Shown piece by piece: positions 1 to 5,377 of a stretch of 7,055 nt of DNA (its first letter is position 1; every line of letters starts with the position of its first letter). The notes below the pieces were generated by a model. The model was given only the letters and a program-made list of their open reading frames with translations, did no database searches and was not told the origin of the DNA. The DNA is from Nitrospirota bacterium. GTDB lineage: Bacteria > Nitrospirota > Thermodesulfovibrionia > Thermodesulfovibrionales > JdFR-85. Location of the stretch: NCBI GenBank assembly GCA_013151785.1, contig JAADHP010000002.1, positions 1 to 7,055 of the forward strand, in the 5' to 3' direction. Position numbers and translations under genes: made by a program.

Positions 1-213
1 TACAAGGGTGGTCCTCTTCACTGTCGGAAATAATCGATAGCCATATTTTTTCATCAACCCCTCTTCCTTGTTATTGACACCTCTTACTGGTTCTAATATA
101 TCCGGATCCTTATAAATCATTTCAAAGAGTTCTATAAGTCTCTTCTCCACATTACTGTTCTGGCAGCAATACACAGCCAGACCCTTATATTCTTTTTTAC
201 CAACCCCAAGCAT
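1..213 (-). CDS. Unrecognised protein, N-terminal part, cut by left window edge
   Basis: The minus strand is open from an ATG at 213 to the window edge, giving about 71 residues that start MLGVGKKEYKGLAVYCC. I do not recognise the family. The visible part is soluble-looking and charged, with two adjacent cysteines near residues 15-16, no signal peptide and no membrane segment. The chosen start lies one base after the stop of the upstream glycosyltransferase gene and has a weak AGAAG eight bases upstream. An in-frame ATG at 240 would add nine residues and overlap that gene by 26 bp, but it has no better ribosome site. Being last in a compact run with two glycosyltransferases and a methyltransferase, it probably also serves surface glycan synthesis, but that is inferred from position only. 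Confidence 0.6.
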   Translation of the reverse strand, partial: MLGVGKKEYKGLAVYCCQNSNVEKRLIELFEMIYKDPDILEPVRGVNNKEEGLMKKYGYRLFPTVKRTTLV

Positions 214-214
214 A

Positions 215-1297
215 TCATTTACTTCTGACAATAGCCTCATAGGTCTTCAGTGTATTATTGATCATTCCCTCAAAGGAGAACCGCTCCAGTATGGTCTGCC
301 TTGCCCTTTTCCCCAGTGTGAGTCTGAGTTCCCGATGTTCTATAAGATAATCAATCCTGGATACCAGATCATCCACATCCTTAACATTAAAAAAAATTCC
401 ATTAACTCGATCCTTTATAAAAGAATGAAAGGTGGGTATTCTTGAGACCACCACAGGCCTCTCCATTGCCATTGCCTCAAGGAGGGCTGTGCCAAGCCCT
501 TCCATAAAGGATGGATAGACAAAGATATCTATTGTTTTTAATACCTCTGGTATATCCTCTCTGTGATTGAGACAGTACACCCTGTCCCTTAATGAACTCT
601 CCACAAGTTCAATATATTTCTTATACGTTCTCTCTGTCATCCTGCCGGCGAAGATCAAAACCACAGGGTGTCTTTTCCCTATTATGTTAAATGCCTTTAA
701 CAGATACTCCTGCCCCTTTACCCTGGTGAAGGTTGATGTGTTTCCAATGGTTATGTATCCATCAGGTATATTCAGTTCCTTCTTCAGATCTTTAACCTCA
801 GGATTAAATCTGTCAGTATCCACAGAGGAGTAGATCACCTCAATCTTTTCCGCTTTGATGCCAGAGTTTATGCATACCTCCTTAACCGCTTCACTGATTG
901 CCACAATCCTGTCAGGAATTGCATAGATAAATCTTGTAAGGGGATCACGTCCTATTGGGTACAGATTGTGTCTGAACCGGACAAGCCTCCTCCCTGTCAA
1001 CTTTGCAGCAAGCCCACCTGCCCAGCTATCAACAGAACTATGGGTGGAGACAATATCCACATCCTCATTTTTGATAATCTTCATTAGCTGGGGAATACTC
1101 TTAAGGTAGGTTCTCTTATTTAGATCAAGCTCATAGACCTTTATTCCCCTTTCCTTTGCCTTGCGTGCAAGCACACTTCCACGGTTACAGGCAACTATTG
1201 CATCATGCCCCTTCTGTGTGAGCCCTACACATTCAGAGAGTACTCTGTTTTGCTGTCCTCCCCATTTCTTAAGGGTCTCTGTATGAAGGATATTCAA
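215..1297 (-). CDS. Family 4 (GT-B) glycosyltransferase, second of two paralogues
   Basis: This is a retaining GT4-type glycosyltransferase of about 360 residues, expected to move a sugar from a nucleotide-sugar donor onto a glycan or lipid-linked acceptor at the inner face of the cytoplasmic membrane. The N-terminal acceptor domain begins NILHTE and has a GGQQNRVLSE segment (residues 13-22). The C-terminal donor domain has a GNTSTFTRVKGQ strand-loop (185-196) and an intact EX7E motif, E266 and E274, in EGLGTALLE. I place the start at a TTG (1297) preceded by AAGGGG with a six-base spacer. This makes the protein start in register with its paralogue at 1892-2992. A longer TTG start at 1342 would overlap the methyltransferase gene by 43 bp and add residues absent from the paralogue. 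The gene follows the methyltransferase stop by two bases. Family confidence is high; donor and acceptor cannot be read from sequence. Confidence 0.9.
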   Translation of the reverse strand: MNILHTETLKKWGGQQNRVLSECVGLTQKGHDAIVACNRGSVLARKAKERGIKVYELDLNKRTYLKSIPQLMKIIKNEDVDIVSTHSSVDSWAGGLAAKLTGRRLVRFRHNLYPIGRDPLTRFIYAIPDRIVAISEAVKEVCINSGIKAEKIEVIYSSVDTDRFNPEVKDLKKELNIPDGYITIGNTSTFTRVKGQEYLLKAFNIIGKRHPVVLIFAGRMTERTYKKYIELVESSLRDRVYCLNHREDIPEVLKTIDIFVYPSFMEGLGTALLEAMAMERPVVVSRIPTFHSFIKDRVNGIFFNVKDVDDLVSRIDYLIEHRELRLTLGKRARQTILERFSFEGMINNTLKTYEAIVRSK

Positions 1298-1299
1298 CT

Positions 1300-1908
1300 C
1301 TAACCCCTTGTCTTTCTTAAAACAAAAAATCGGTGAACACAATTTATTTCATTAAGGAAGGTCTTTTCAATAACAAAATACCCTTTCAGTAACCTTTTAA
1401 AATCTTTATATGAAACCCCTCTGTTAATCTCCCAGTGATGCTGCCTGCTTTTTATATCCTTCTTGTTAAATGGATACTTCAGTATTGCTCTTTTGTTGCC
1501 AATTAGTGGTAGGTCTATCTCAATCTTTACATATTTCCTTTTGTGTGGAACAGATATAATCACCCTGTCTCTTGTAATCCTCTGAAAATCTCTGATAACG
1601 CCTTCCACATCATCAAATGGTATATGTTCAAGCACCTGACAACAGAGTATCACATCAAAGCTATTGTCACCAAAAGGCATGGACCTTATGTCAGAGACAA
1701 TATCCGGCTGAAGGGTTTCATCTATATCCATGGTGGTCAGCCTCACATCAGGTAGAAACTCCTCCAGTGCCTTTTCCACTATTCCACTACCCTTGCCTAT
1801 GATCAACACATCACCTGGCCTTGCACTGACCACCTCAGAGATCTGATACCAGTAACTCAGCCATCTTGCCTTTGAATTGTACTTCAGGGTTTTATAGCTG
1901 TTTTTCAT
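1300..1908 (-). CDS. Class I SAM-dependent methyltransferase
   Basis: This 202-residue protein has a Rossmann-type methyltransferase core, resembling the Methyltransf_11 group. Motif I is the glycine-rich VLIIGKGSG (residues 34-42). The acidic residue at the end of strand 2 is D61 in TTMDID. The region SDIRSMPFGDNSFDVILCCQ (72-91) followed by VLEHIP (92-97) is typical of small-molecule or lipid methyltransferases. Motif I is diverged: the usual acidic residue before the glycines is isoleucine and the usual GCG is GKG. The ATG start has a strong AAGGAAGAAG upstream and overlaps the preceding glycosyltransferase gene by 17 bp. Sitting between two glycosyltransferases, it probably methylates a sugar or a glycan carrier, but the substrate is unknown. 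Confidence 0.87.
   Translation of the reverse strand: MKNSYKTLKYNSKARWLSYWYQISEVVSARPGDVLIIGKGSGIVEKALEEFLPDVRLTTMDIDETLQPDIVSDIRSMPFGDNSFDVILCCQVLEHIPFDDVEGVIRDFQRITRDRVIISVPHKRKYVKIEIDLPLIGNKRAILKYPFNKKDIKSRQHHWEINRGVSYKDFKRLLKGYFVIEKTFLNEINCVHRFFVLRKTRG
1304..1309 (-). promoter_or_regulatory. Ribosome binding site deciding a TTG start
   Basis: AAGGGG on the minus strand lies at the end of the methyltransferase coding region, six bases before the TTG at 1297. No ATG exists at the N-terminus of the downstream glycosyltransferase reading frame near this point, so this site supports TTG initiation there. It also suggests translational coupling, because the stop of the methyltransferase (1302-1300) falls between this site and the start. 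Confidence 0.6.
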
Positions 1909-2992
1909 TACGCTTCTTCCTTAATAAATCCATATACAGGGCCTCTATCTTTTCTATCATCCTCTCCCTGGTATGTGTTTTTTTTATAACCTCACGAGCC
2001 TTCTCCAGCACATTTTTATTAACGCCATCCTGCAGGATCATGATTATCTTTCTTGCAAGCCCTTCGTGATCACCTGGCTCAACAAGGAAGCCAGTCTCCC
2101 CATCCCTTATAACCTCTGGAACACCACCCACTTTCGTAGCCACTACAGGCACGCCAGCAGCCATCGCCTGTAAGAGGCTCTGAGGAAGCCCCTCTGACCA
2201 TGAACTCAACACAGAGAGGTCAGCCACTGCAAGCACCTCTTTTACATCGTCTATAAAACCTGTAAAAATCACATTTTTCAGTCCCATCTCATCGACCATC
2301 TGCTGAAGCGCCTTTCTTCTTGGACCCTCACCAACCAACAGGAATCTTGCATCAGGAATCACCTTAGCCACAATGCCGGCTGCCCTAAGGGTTATCTCAT
2401 GCCCCTTTACTCTCCTGAGTATTCCTATATTAACAATCACAGGCGACCGGGGGTTAATGCCAAATCTTTTTTTTCCTTCAGGGGTTCTTTTCACATTGAA
2501 AAATTCCTCATCCACACCTGTGGGTATGCTTACGACCCTCTCAGGCGGAAAACCACAGTGGCTTACAAGGTTTTCCCTCATATTCTCACCACAGGTTATA
2601 TACATGTCAGGCAGATAATGGATAAAATTCAGGAAGGATCTCTTCAGCGGGATATTAAGGTGTCTTGTCCTCACAAGCACAGGTGTGCCTGAAAGCCTGG
2701 CTGCAATTCCGCCTATCCAGGAATCTATACCACTGTGAGTATTTACAACATCAAACCCTTTTTTTTTGATGAATATAGATAACCTTAATATGCTTGCTAT
2801 ATCATAGGGTCGCCTTAAAGGAAGTGTCTTAACCTCAATTCCTCTTTTTGCAGCCTCATCCTTTATCCTGGCCTCTTGCCTGCATACAAGTGTTACCTCG
2901 TGTCCTCTTTCTATCAGTCCTGCTATCTCAGACAGAATCCGCTTTTCCTGGCCTCCCAGATCATCAGACCATTCAGTGTGAAGAATCCGCAT
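1892..2992 (-). CDS. Family 4 (GT-B) glycosyltransferase, first of two paralogues
   Basis: This 366-residue GT4-type glycosyltransferase starts MRILHTEWSDDLGGQEKRIL, with the GGQ acceptor-domain loop at residues 13-15. The linker and donor domain include GILRRVKGHE (190-199), the LLVGEGP strand (218-224), TGFIDDV (244-250) and the nucleotide-sugar site EGLPQSLLQAMAAGVPVVAT (267-286). In the EX7E motif the first glutamate is E267, but the second position is Q275. The following VGGVPEVIRDGETGFLV (288-304) is classic for GT4. The ATG lies inside the last codons of the ComEA-like gene (20-bp overlap), which implies translational coupling. It is a clear relative of the 215-1297 product, sharing the ILHTE, GGQ, RxLSE, THS and DSWxGG elements. 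It likely acts in LPS, O-antigen or capsule assembly; the specific sugar cannot be assigned. Confidence 0.93.
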   Translation of the reverse strand: MRILHTEWSDDLGGQEKRILSEIAGLIERGHEVTLVCRQEARIKDEAAKRGIEVKTLPLRRPYDIASILRLSIFIKKKGFDVVNTHSGIDSWIGGIAARLSGTPVLVRTRHLNIPLKRSFLNFIHYLPDMYITCGENMRENLVSHCGFPPERVVSIPTGVDEEFFNVKRTPEGKKRFGINPRSPVIVNIGILRRVKGHEITLRAAGIVAKVIPDARFLLVGEGPRRKALQQMVDEMGLKNVIFTGFIDDVKEVLAVADLSVLSSWSEGLPQSLLQAMAAGVPVVATKVGGVPEVIRDGETGFLVEPGDHEGLARKIIMILQDGVNKNVLEKAREVIKKTHTRERMIEKIEALYMDLLRKKRNEKQL

Positions 2993-3293
2993 CTGACTTT
3001 TTAAAAGCCTCTTTATCTAAAGGTTTTACCTCAAAGAGTTCTTTAATCTTTTCAAGTGTGCTCTGTCCAATTCCTTTGACTTCTAAAAGCTCTTTCATAT
3101 CCTCAATTCTCCCTCTGCTACTGATATACTTCACGATCAACTCTGCCTTTTTTTGACCTATCCCCTTTACCTGAACAAGATCTTCAACTGTGGCGGTATT
3201 GATATCCCTCTTGGATACTTCTGCTAAGCCATAACCAACGGAAAAAACTCCAAAAACCAGCAAAGTGACTAAAAGAACAAAACCCCTCTTCAT
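2973..3293 (-). CDS. ComEA-like secreted helix-hairpin-helix protein
   Basis: This 106-residue protein has an N-terminal signal peptide or anchor (residues 1-24: KR, a hydrophobic core, then GLA before EVSKRDINTA). A compact ComEA-type domain follows, with two helix-hairpin-helix elements, VKGIGQKKA (42-50) and VKGIGQSTL (72-80). The INTATVEDLVQVKGIG segment is diagnostic for the family. Such domains bind double-stranded DNA without sequence specificity; ComEA proteins hold incoming DNA in the periplasm during natural transformation. Here the protein is only the signal plus the domain, as in many Gram-negative ComEA proteins, with a charged tail (91-106) whose coding sequence overlaps the next gene. 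The start is well supported by AAAGGAGG seven bases upstream. It heads a glycosyltransferase run with no other competence gene visible, so a role in DNA uptake is family knowledge rather than context. Confidence 0.9.
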   Translation of the reverse strand: MKRGFVLLVTLLVFGVFSVGYGLAEVSKRDINTATVEDLVQVKGIGQKKAELIVKYISSRGRIEDMKELLEVKGIGQSTLEKIKELFEVKPLDKEAFKKSDADSSH

Positions 3294-3342
3294 AGTTCGC
3301 CTCCTTTGGTATTGATTTAACAGATAATCGTTGAAATGTAAA

Positions 3343-3750
3343 TTACTTTATAATATTTTGGGCTAACTTTACAACCCATTTGGCCTCTTCTACTGCTTGC
3401 ACAGCATCCTTCTTTGAGTATTCCTCTGTGGGAATAAAATCTATATCTCCATAAAAGGCAAATTCACGTTCTTTTCTTAATCTCTTTGATATACGGGCGG
3501 CTTTTCTTAGATCTTTTAACTTGATCGGTCTGAATCTCTCCTTATGCTCAAGAAGCAAAAAGCCAACATCATGGAATTTAGGAGGTTCAATCCCAACGGC
3601 TCTTAGCATTCCCTTCACGCAAAGTTCAACTAATTCCTGAGCCTCTCTTATTACGTCTGAATAATCTTCTTCTTTTAAAAGTAGTGCAAGCACTTTCAAT
3701 CTTTTTTCAGCCTTTGAGAGATAGCTTCTTGCTAAATCCTCGCTAGTCAC
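3343..3750 (-). CDS. HEPN-domain protein, putative partner of the adjacent MNT protein
   Basis: This 135-residue all-helical HEPN protein begins TSEDLARSYLSKAEKRLKVL. It has the family helix EAQELVELCVKGMLRAVGIE (36-55), PPKFHDVG (56-63), and the C-terminal signature LRKEREFAFYGDIDFIP (91-107) followed by EEYSKKDA. In HepT-type toxins the active site is RX4-6H. Here R95 is followed at the histidine position by Y100 (REFAFY), and no other RX4-6H occurs, so ribonuclease activity is doubtful. The start is a GTG overlapping the MNT stop as GTGA; AGGAGA lies somewhat far upstream (about 12 bases), which fits coupling to MNT translation. The pair may be a type VII-like toxin-antitoxin module or a non-toxic nucleotide-binding derivative. 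The family call is firm; the function is open. Confidence 0.88.
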   Translation of the reverse strand: MTSEDLARSYLSKAEKRLKVLALLLKEEDYSDVIREAQELVELCVKGMLRAVGIEPPKFHDVGFLLLEHKERFRPIKLKDLRKAARISKRLRKEREFAFYGDIDFIPTEEYSKKDAVQAVEEAKWVVKLAQNIIK

Positions 3751-4277
3751 AATTCTATTACATCTCCTGGTTTAAAGTCTGGTTTAAGATCCCAATACCA
3801 TGCGTTTGCCTTCCACACACGTTTAGCACCGAGAGTTGATATCTTTTTACCAAGTTTTGTCAGTATATCTTTAAAAAAACCGTTTCTATCATAGATAATC
3901 TTTGCATCTTCTAACATATCAAGGAAAAGGGGACTTCCTGATAGTGCCTCTTCGGGAGTCTTTATCAGAGGAGATATCTCTGTAAAGATTCCCTTATCTC
4001 GTAAAGCAACGATGGTATCTTCAAGTTTTTTTTCAATCTTATTAACAAACTCGTTCACACGTTTCATTCTTCCTCTTGATAGTCCTTTTGCAATAATCAA
4101 AATGTCAATATCAGAATCATGGCGATAGGTACCTCTTGCAACAGAGCCAAAGATAACCAAACTTACAAGTCTGTCACCATAATAATTCTTTACCTCTTTT
4201 GTTAATTGACGAATTAATCTATCGTAGTTCTGTTTGATCATGTTTATTATCTTAACATTTCTATTTAAAACATGCAA
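3747..4277 (-). CDS. MNT-type minimal nucleotidyltransferase
   Basis: This 176-residue protein of the polymerase-beta-like nucleotidyltransferase superfamily has the GSX10DXD motif: G44-S45 and D56-x-D58, in FGSVARGTYR followed by HDSDIDIL. E100 in IFTEISPLI may take the place of the third acidic residue. The C-terminus carries WYWDLKPDFKPGDVIEL (160-176), a tail I associate with HEPN-linked members from memory rather than a search. In the studied MntA-HepT systems, the MNT enzyme transfers AMP to a tyrosine of the HEPN toxin and neutralises it. I choose a TTG start at 4277 because GAGGTG lies six bases upstream; the first ATG (4241, residue 13) has no comparable site. The gene is first in the leftward run and divergent from htpX. 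A catalytically active enzyme is likely from the intact motif; its substrate is inferred. Confidence 0.88.
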   Translation of the reverse strand: MHVLNRNVKIINMIKQNYDRLIRQLTKEVKNYYGDRLVSLVIFGSVARGTYRHDSDIDILIIAKGLSRGRMKRVNEFVNKIEKKLEDTIVALRDKGIFTEISPLIKTPEEALSGSPLFLDMLEDAKIIYDRNGFFKDILTKLGKKISTLGAKRVWKANAWYWDLKPDFKPGDVIEL

Positions 4278-4283
4278 TTACTT

Positions 4284-4289
4284 CACCTC
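4284..4289 (-). promoter_or_regulatory. Ribosome binding site favouring the TTG start of the MNT gene
   Basis: GAGGTG on the minus strand sits six bases before the TTG at 4277. The alternative ATG at 4241 is preceded only by an A/T-rich stretch without an SD-like sequence, so this site argues for the 176-residue form. Confidence 0.55.
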
Positions 4290-4303
4290 ATAATGCCTGA
4301 ATA

Positions 4304-4332
4304 TTGACAATCCAACATACTTATGTTAATTT
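4304..4332 (+). promoter_or_regulatory. htpX: Putative sigma-70 promoter for htpX
   Basis: A perfect TTGACA (4304-4309) is followed after 17 bases by TAATTT (4327-4332), which matches only three of six -10 positions but is immediately preceded by TGT, an extended -10 element. The predicted start of transcription near 4339 would leave about 100 bases of leader before htpX. TAGAAT (4332-4337) is a better -10 on its own but would need a 22-base spacer. On the opposite strand, TTAACA (4329-4324) and CAATAT (4305-4300) with an 18-base spacer could form a weak overlapping promoter for the MNT gene. Confidence 0.4.
4314..4327. repeat. Perfect 14-bp palindrome, operator-like
   Basis: AACATA-CT-TATGTT consists of perfect six-base arms around a two-base centre. 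It lies wholly between the TTGACA box and the -10 of the putative htpX promoter, touching the first base of the -10. It would also overlap any promoter facing the MNT gene. The position is what one expects of a repressor site. The A/T-rich background means chance is not excluded. Confidence 0.4.
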
Positions 4333-4443
4333 AGAATATAAAAGGTTCTGGATGGAAAAATGAGACAAAAAGATACCCAGATTGAATCCAGGACAGGTTG
4401 AATGTACGACAAATATGAATTTGCTTACAGGAGGTAGTAGATT

Positions 4444-5289
4444 ATGAATACAGTGAAGACGTTTGTGTTATTGCTTGCATTGACCCTGTTTTTTGTCTGG
4501 CTTGGTGGAGCACTTGGTGGCAAGACAGGTATGACCATTGCCATCATCTTTGCAGGCATGATGAACTTCTTTGCCTACTGGTTCAGCGACAGGGTTGTAC
4601 TTGCCATGTACAGGGCAAAAGAGGTTACCGAAGCCGAAGCACCTGAACTTTACAGTATAGTAAGACGACTGGCTCAGAAGGCGAATATACCAATGCCAAG
4701 GGTTTATATAATTAATGCTGAACAGCCAAATGCCTTTGCAACAGGCAGGAGCCCAAAACATGCTGCTGTTGCTGTTACCACAGGGATAATGAATATTTTA
4801 ACCCCAGAGGAACTTTCAGGTGTAATTGGCCATGAACTTGCCCATATCAAGCATCGGGATATATTGATAAGCACTGTAGCAGCCACCATTGCAGGTGCCA
4901 TAAGTTATCTTGCACAGATGGCACAGTGGGCTCTTATCTTTGGGGGATTCAGAGGTGACGATGATGAAGGTGGTAATCCAATAGTGGCCCTGCTGATGAT
5001 GATAATTGCACCAATTGTCGCCCTGATAGTCCAGATGGCTATCTCACGCTCAAGGGAATTTGCCGCTGACGCTGGTGGTGCACGTATTGCAGGTAATCCG
5101 AGGTATCTTGCATCAGCACTCAGAAAACTGGAGTGGGCATCCCAGAAGGTACCCATGAACAATGCCAACCCTGCCACATCACATTTGTTTATAGTAAATC
5201 CTCTCTCCGGAAAGAGCCTCGTTAAACTCTTCAGCACCCATCCCCCGATAGAGGAAAGGATAGCCCGTTTAGAGGCCATGTCTCTCTGA
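4444..5289 (+). CDS. htpX: HtpX membrane zinc metalloprotease (M48B)
   Basis: This is a complete HtpX of 281 residues, close to the usual family length. HtpX is a cytoplasmic-membrane metalloprotease that cleaves misfolded membrane proteins under envelope or heat stress, alongside FtsH. Two N-terminal membrane helices (about 6-25 and 29-47) precede the catalytic domain. The zinc motif is HELAH (H130, E131, H134), and the third ligand is E205 in SRSREFAADA. Two further hydrophobic segments lie between them (about 140-165 and 179-202). The NAFATGR stretch (96-102 onward) is also typical. The C-terminal FSTHPPIEERIARLEAM is the standard family ending. The start is well marked by AGGAGG about nine bases upstream. 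It is divergent from the MNT/HEPN genes. No residue expected for catalysis is missing. Confidence 0.97.
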   Translation: MNTVKTFVLLLALTLFFVWLGGALGGKTGMTIAIIFAGMMNFFAYWFSDRVVLAMYRAKEVTEAEAPELYSIVRRLAQKANIPMPRVYIINAEQPNAFATGRSPKHAAVAVTTGIMNILTPEELSGVIGHELAHIKHRDILISTVAATIAGAISYLAQMAQWALIFGGFRGDDDEGGNPIVALLMMIIAPIVALIVQMAISRSREFAADAGGARIAGNPRYLASALRKLEWASQKVPMNNANPATSHLFIVNPLSGKSLVKLFSTHPPIEERIARLEAMSL

Positions 5290-5295
5290 TAGCAC

Positions 5296-5325
5296 TTGAC
5301 TTAAAAGAATTCCTTAATTCAAAAT
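5296..5325 (+). promoter_or_regulatory. Possible promoter for the epimerase/synthase pair
   Basis: TTGACT (five of six -35 positions) at 5296-5301 and CAAAAT (four of six) at 5320-5325 are separated by 18 bases in the gap after htpX. The spacer contains an A/T-rich inverted repeat, GAATT-CCTT-AATTC (5307-5320). This could let the two following genes be transcribed independently of htpX. Evidence is pattern only. Confidence 0.25.
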
Positions 5326-5350
5326 ATGCAGGATAGCAAGTTCAGCAGGA

Positions 5351-5367
5351 GGGGGGGAATCTCCCCC
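5351..5367 (+). terminator. G-run/C-run hairpin before the epimerase gene
   Basis: Seven guanines (5351-5357), the loop AAT, then CTCCCCC (5361-5367) can pair as a seven-base stem with one G-U, followed by ATTTTAAATT. It could act as a weak intrinsic terminator for htpX, although the T-tract is short. It lies between an AGGAGG (5347-5352) and the ATG at 5378, so it could instead shape translation of the downstream gene. The hairpin is visible; which role it has is inference. Confidence 0.4.
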
Positions 5368-5377
5368 ATTTTAAATT

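Noticed and set aside
567..833. Open frame on the plus strand inside the left glycosyltransferase
   Set aside because: Antisense to a well-supported gene, low-complexity composition without recognisable motifs, no SD.
1297..1342. Longer N-terminus for the left glycosyltransferase from a TTG at 1342
   Set aside because: It overlaps the methyltransferase coding end by 43 bp, adds residues absent from the paralogue, and the TTG at 1297 has a properly spaced AAGGGG.
2373..3156. Several plus-strand open frames across the first glycosyltransferase and the ComEA-like gene
   Set aside because: They are shadows of the real minus-strand coding frames, with no domain signatures.
3294..3342. Promoter for the ComEA-like gene in the 49-bp gap (TTTACA with TAAATC after 17 bases)
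   Set aside because: The -10 matches poorly, and continued transcription from the HEPN gene is as likely.
4468..5279. Minus-strand open frames inside htpX
   Set aside because: htpX is complete with all catalytic residues; the antisense translations show no family features.
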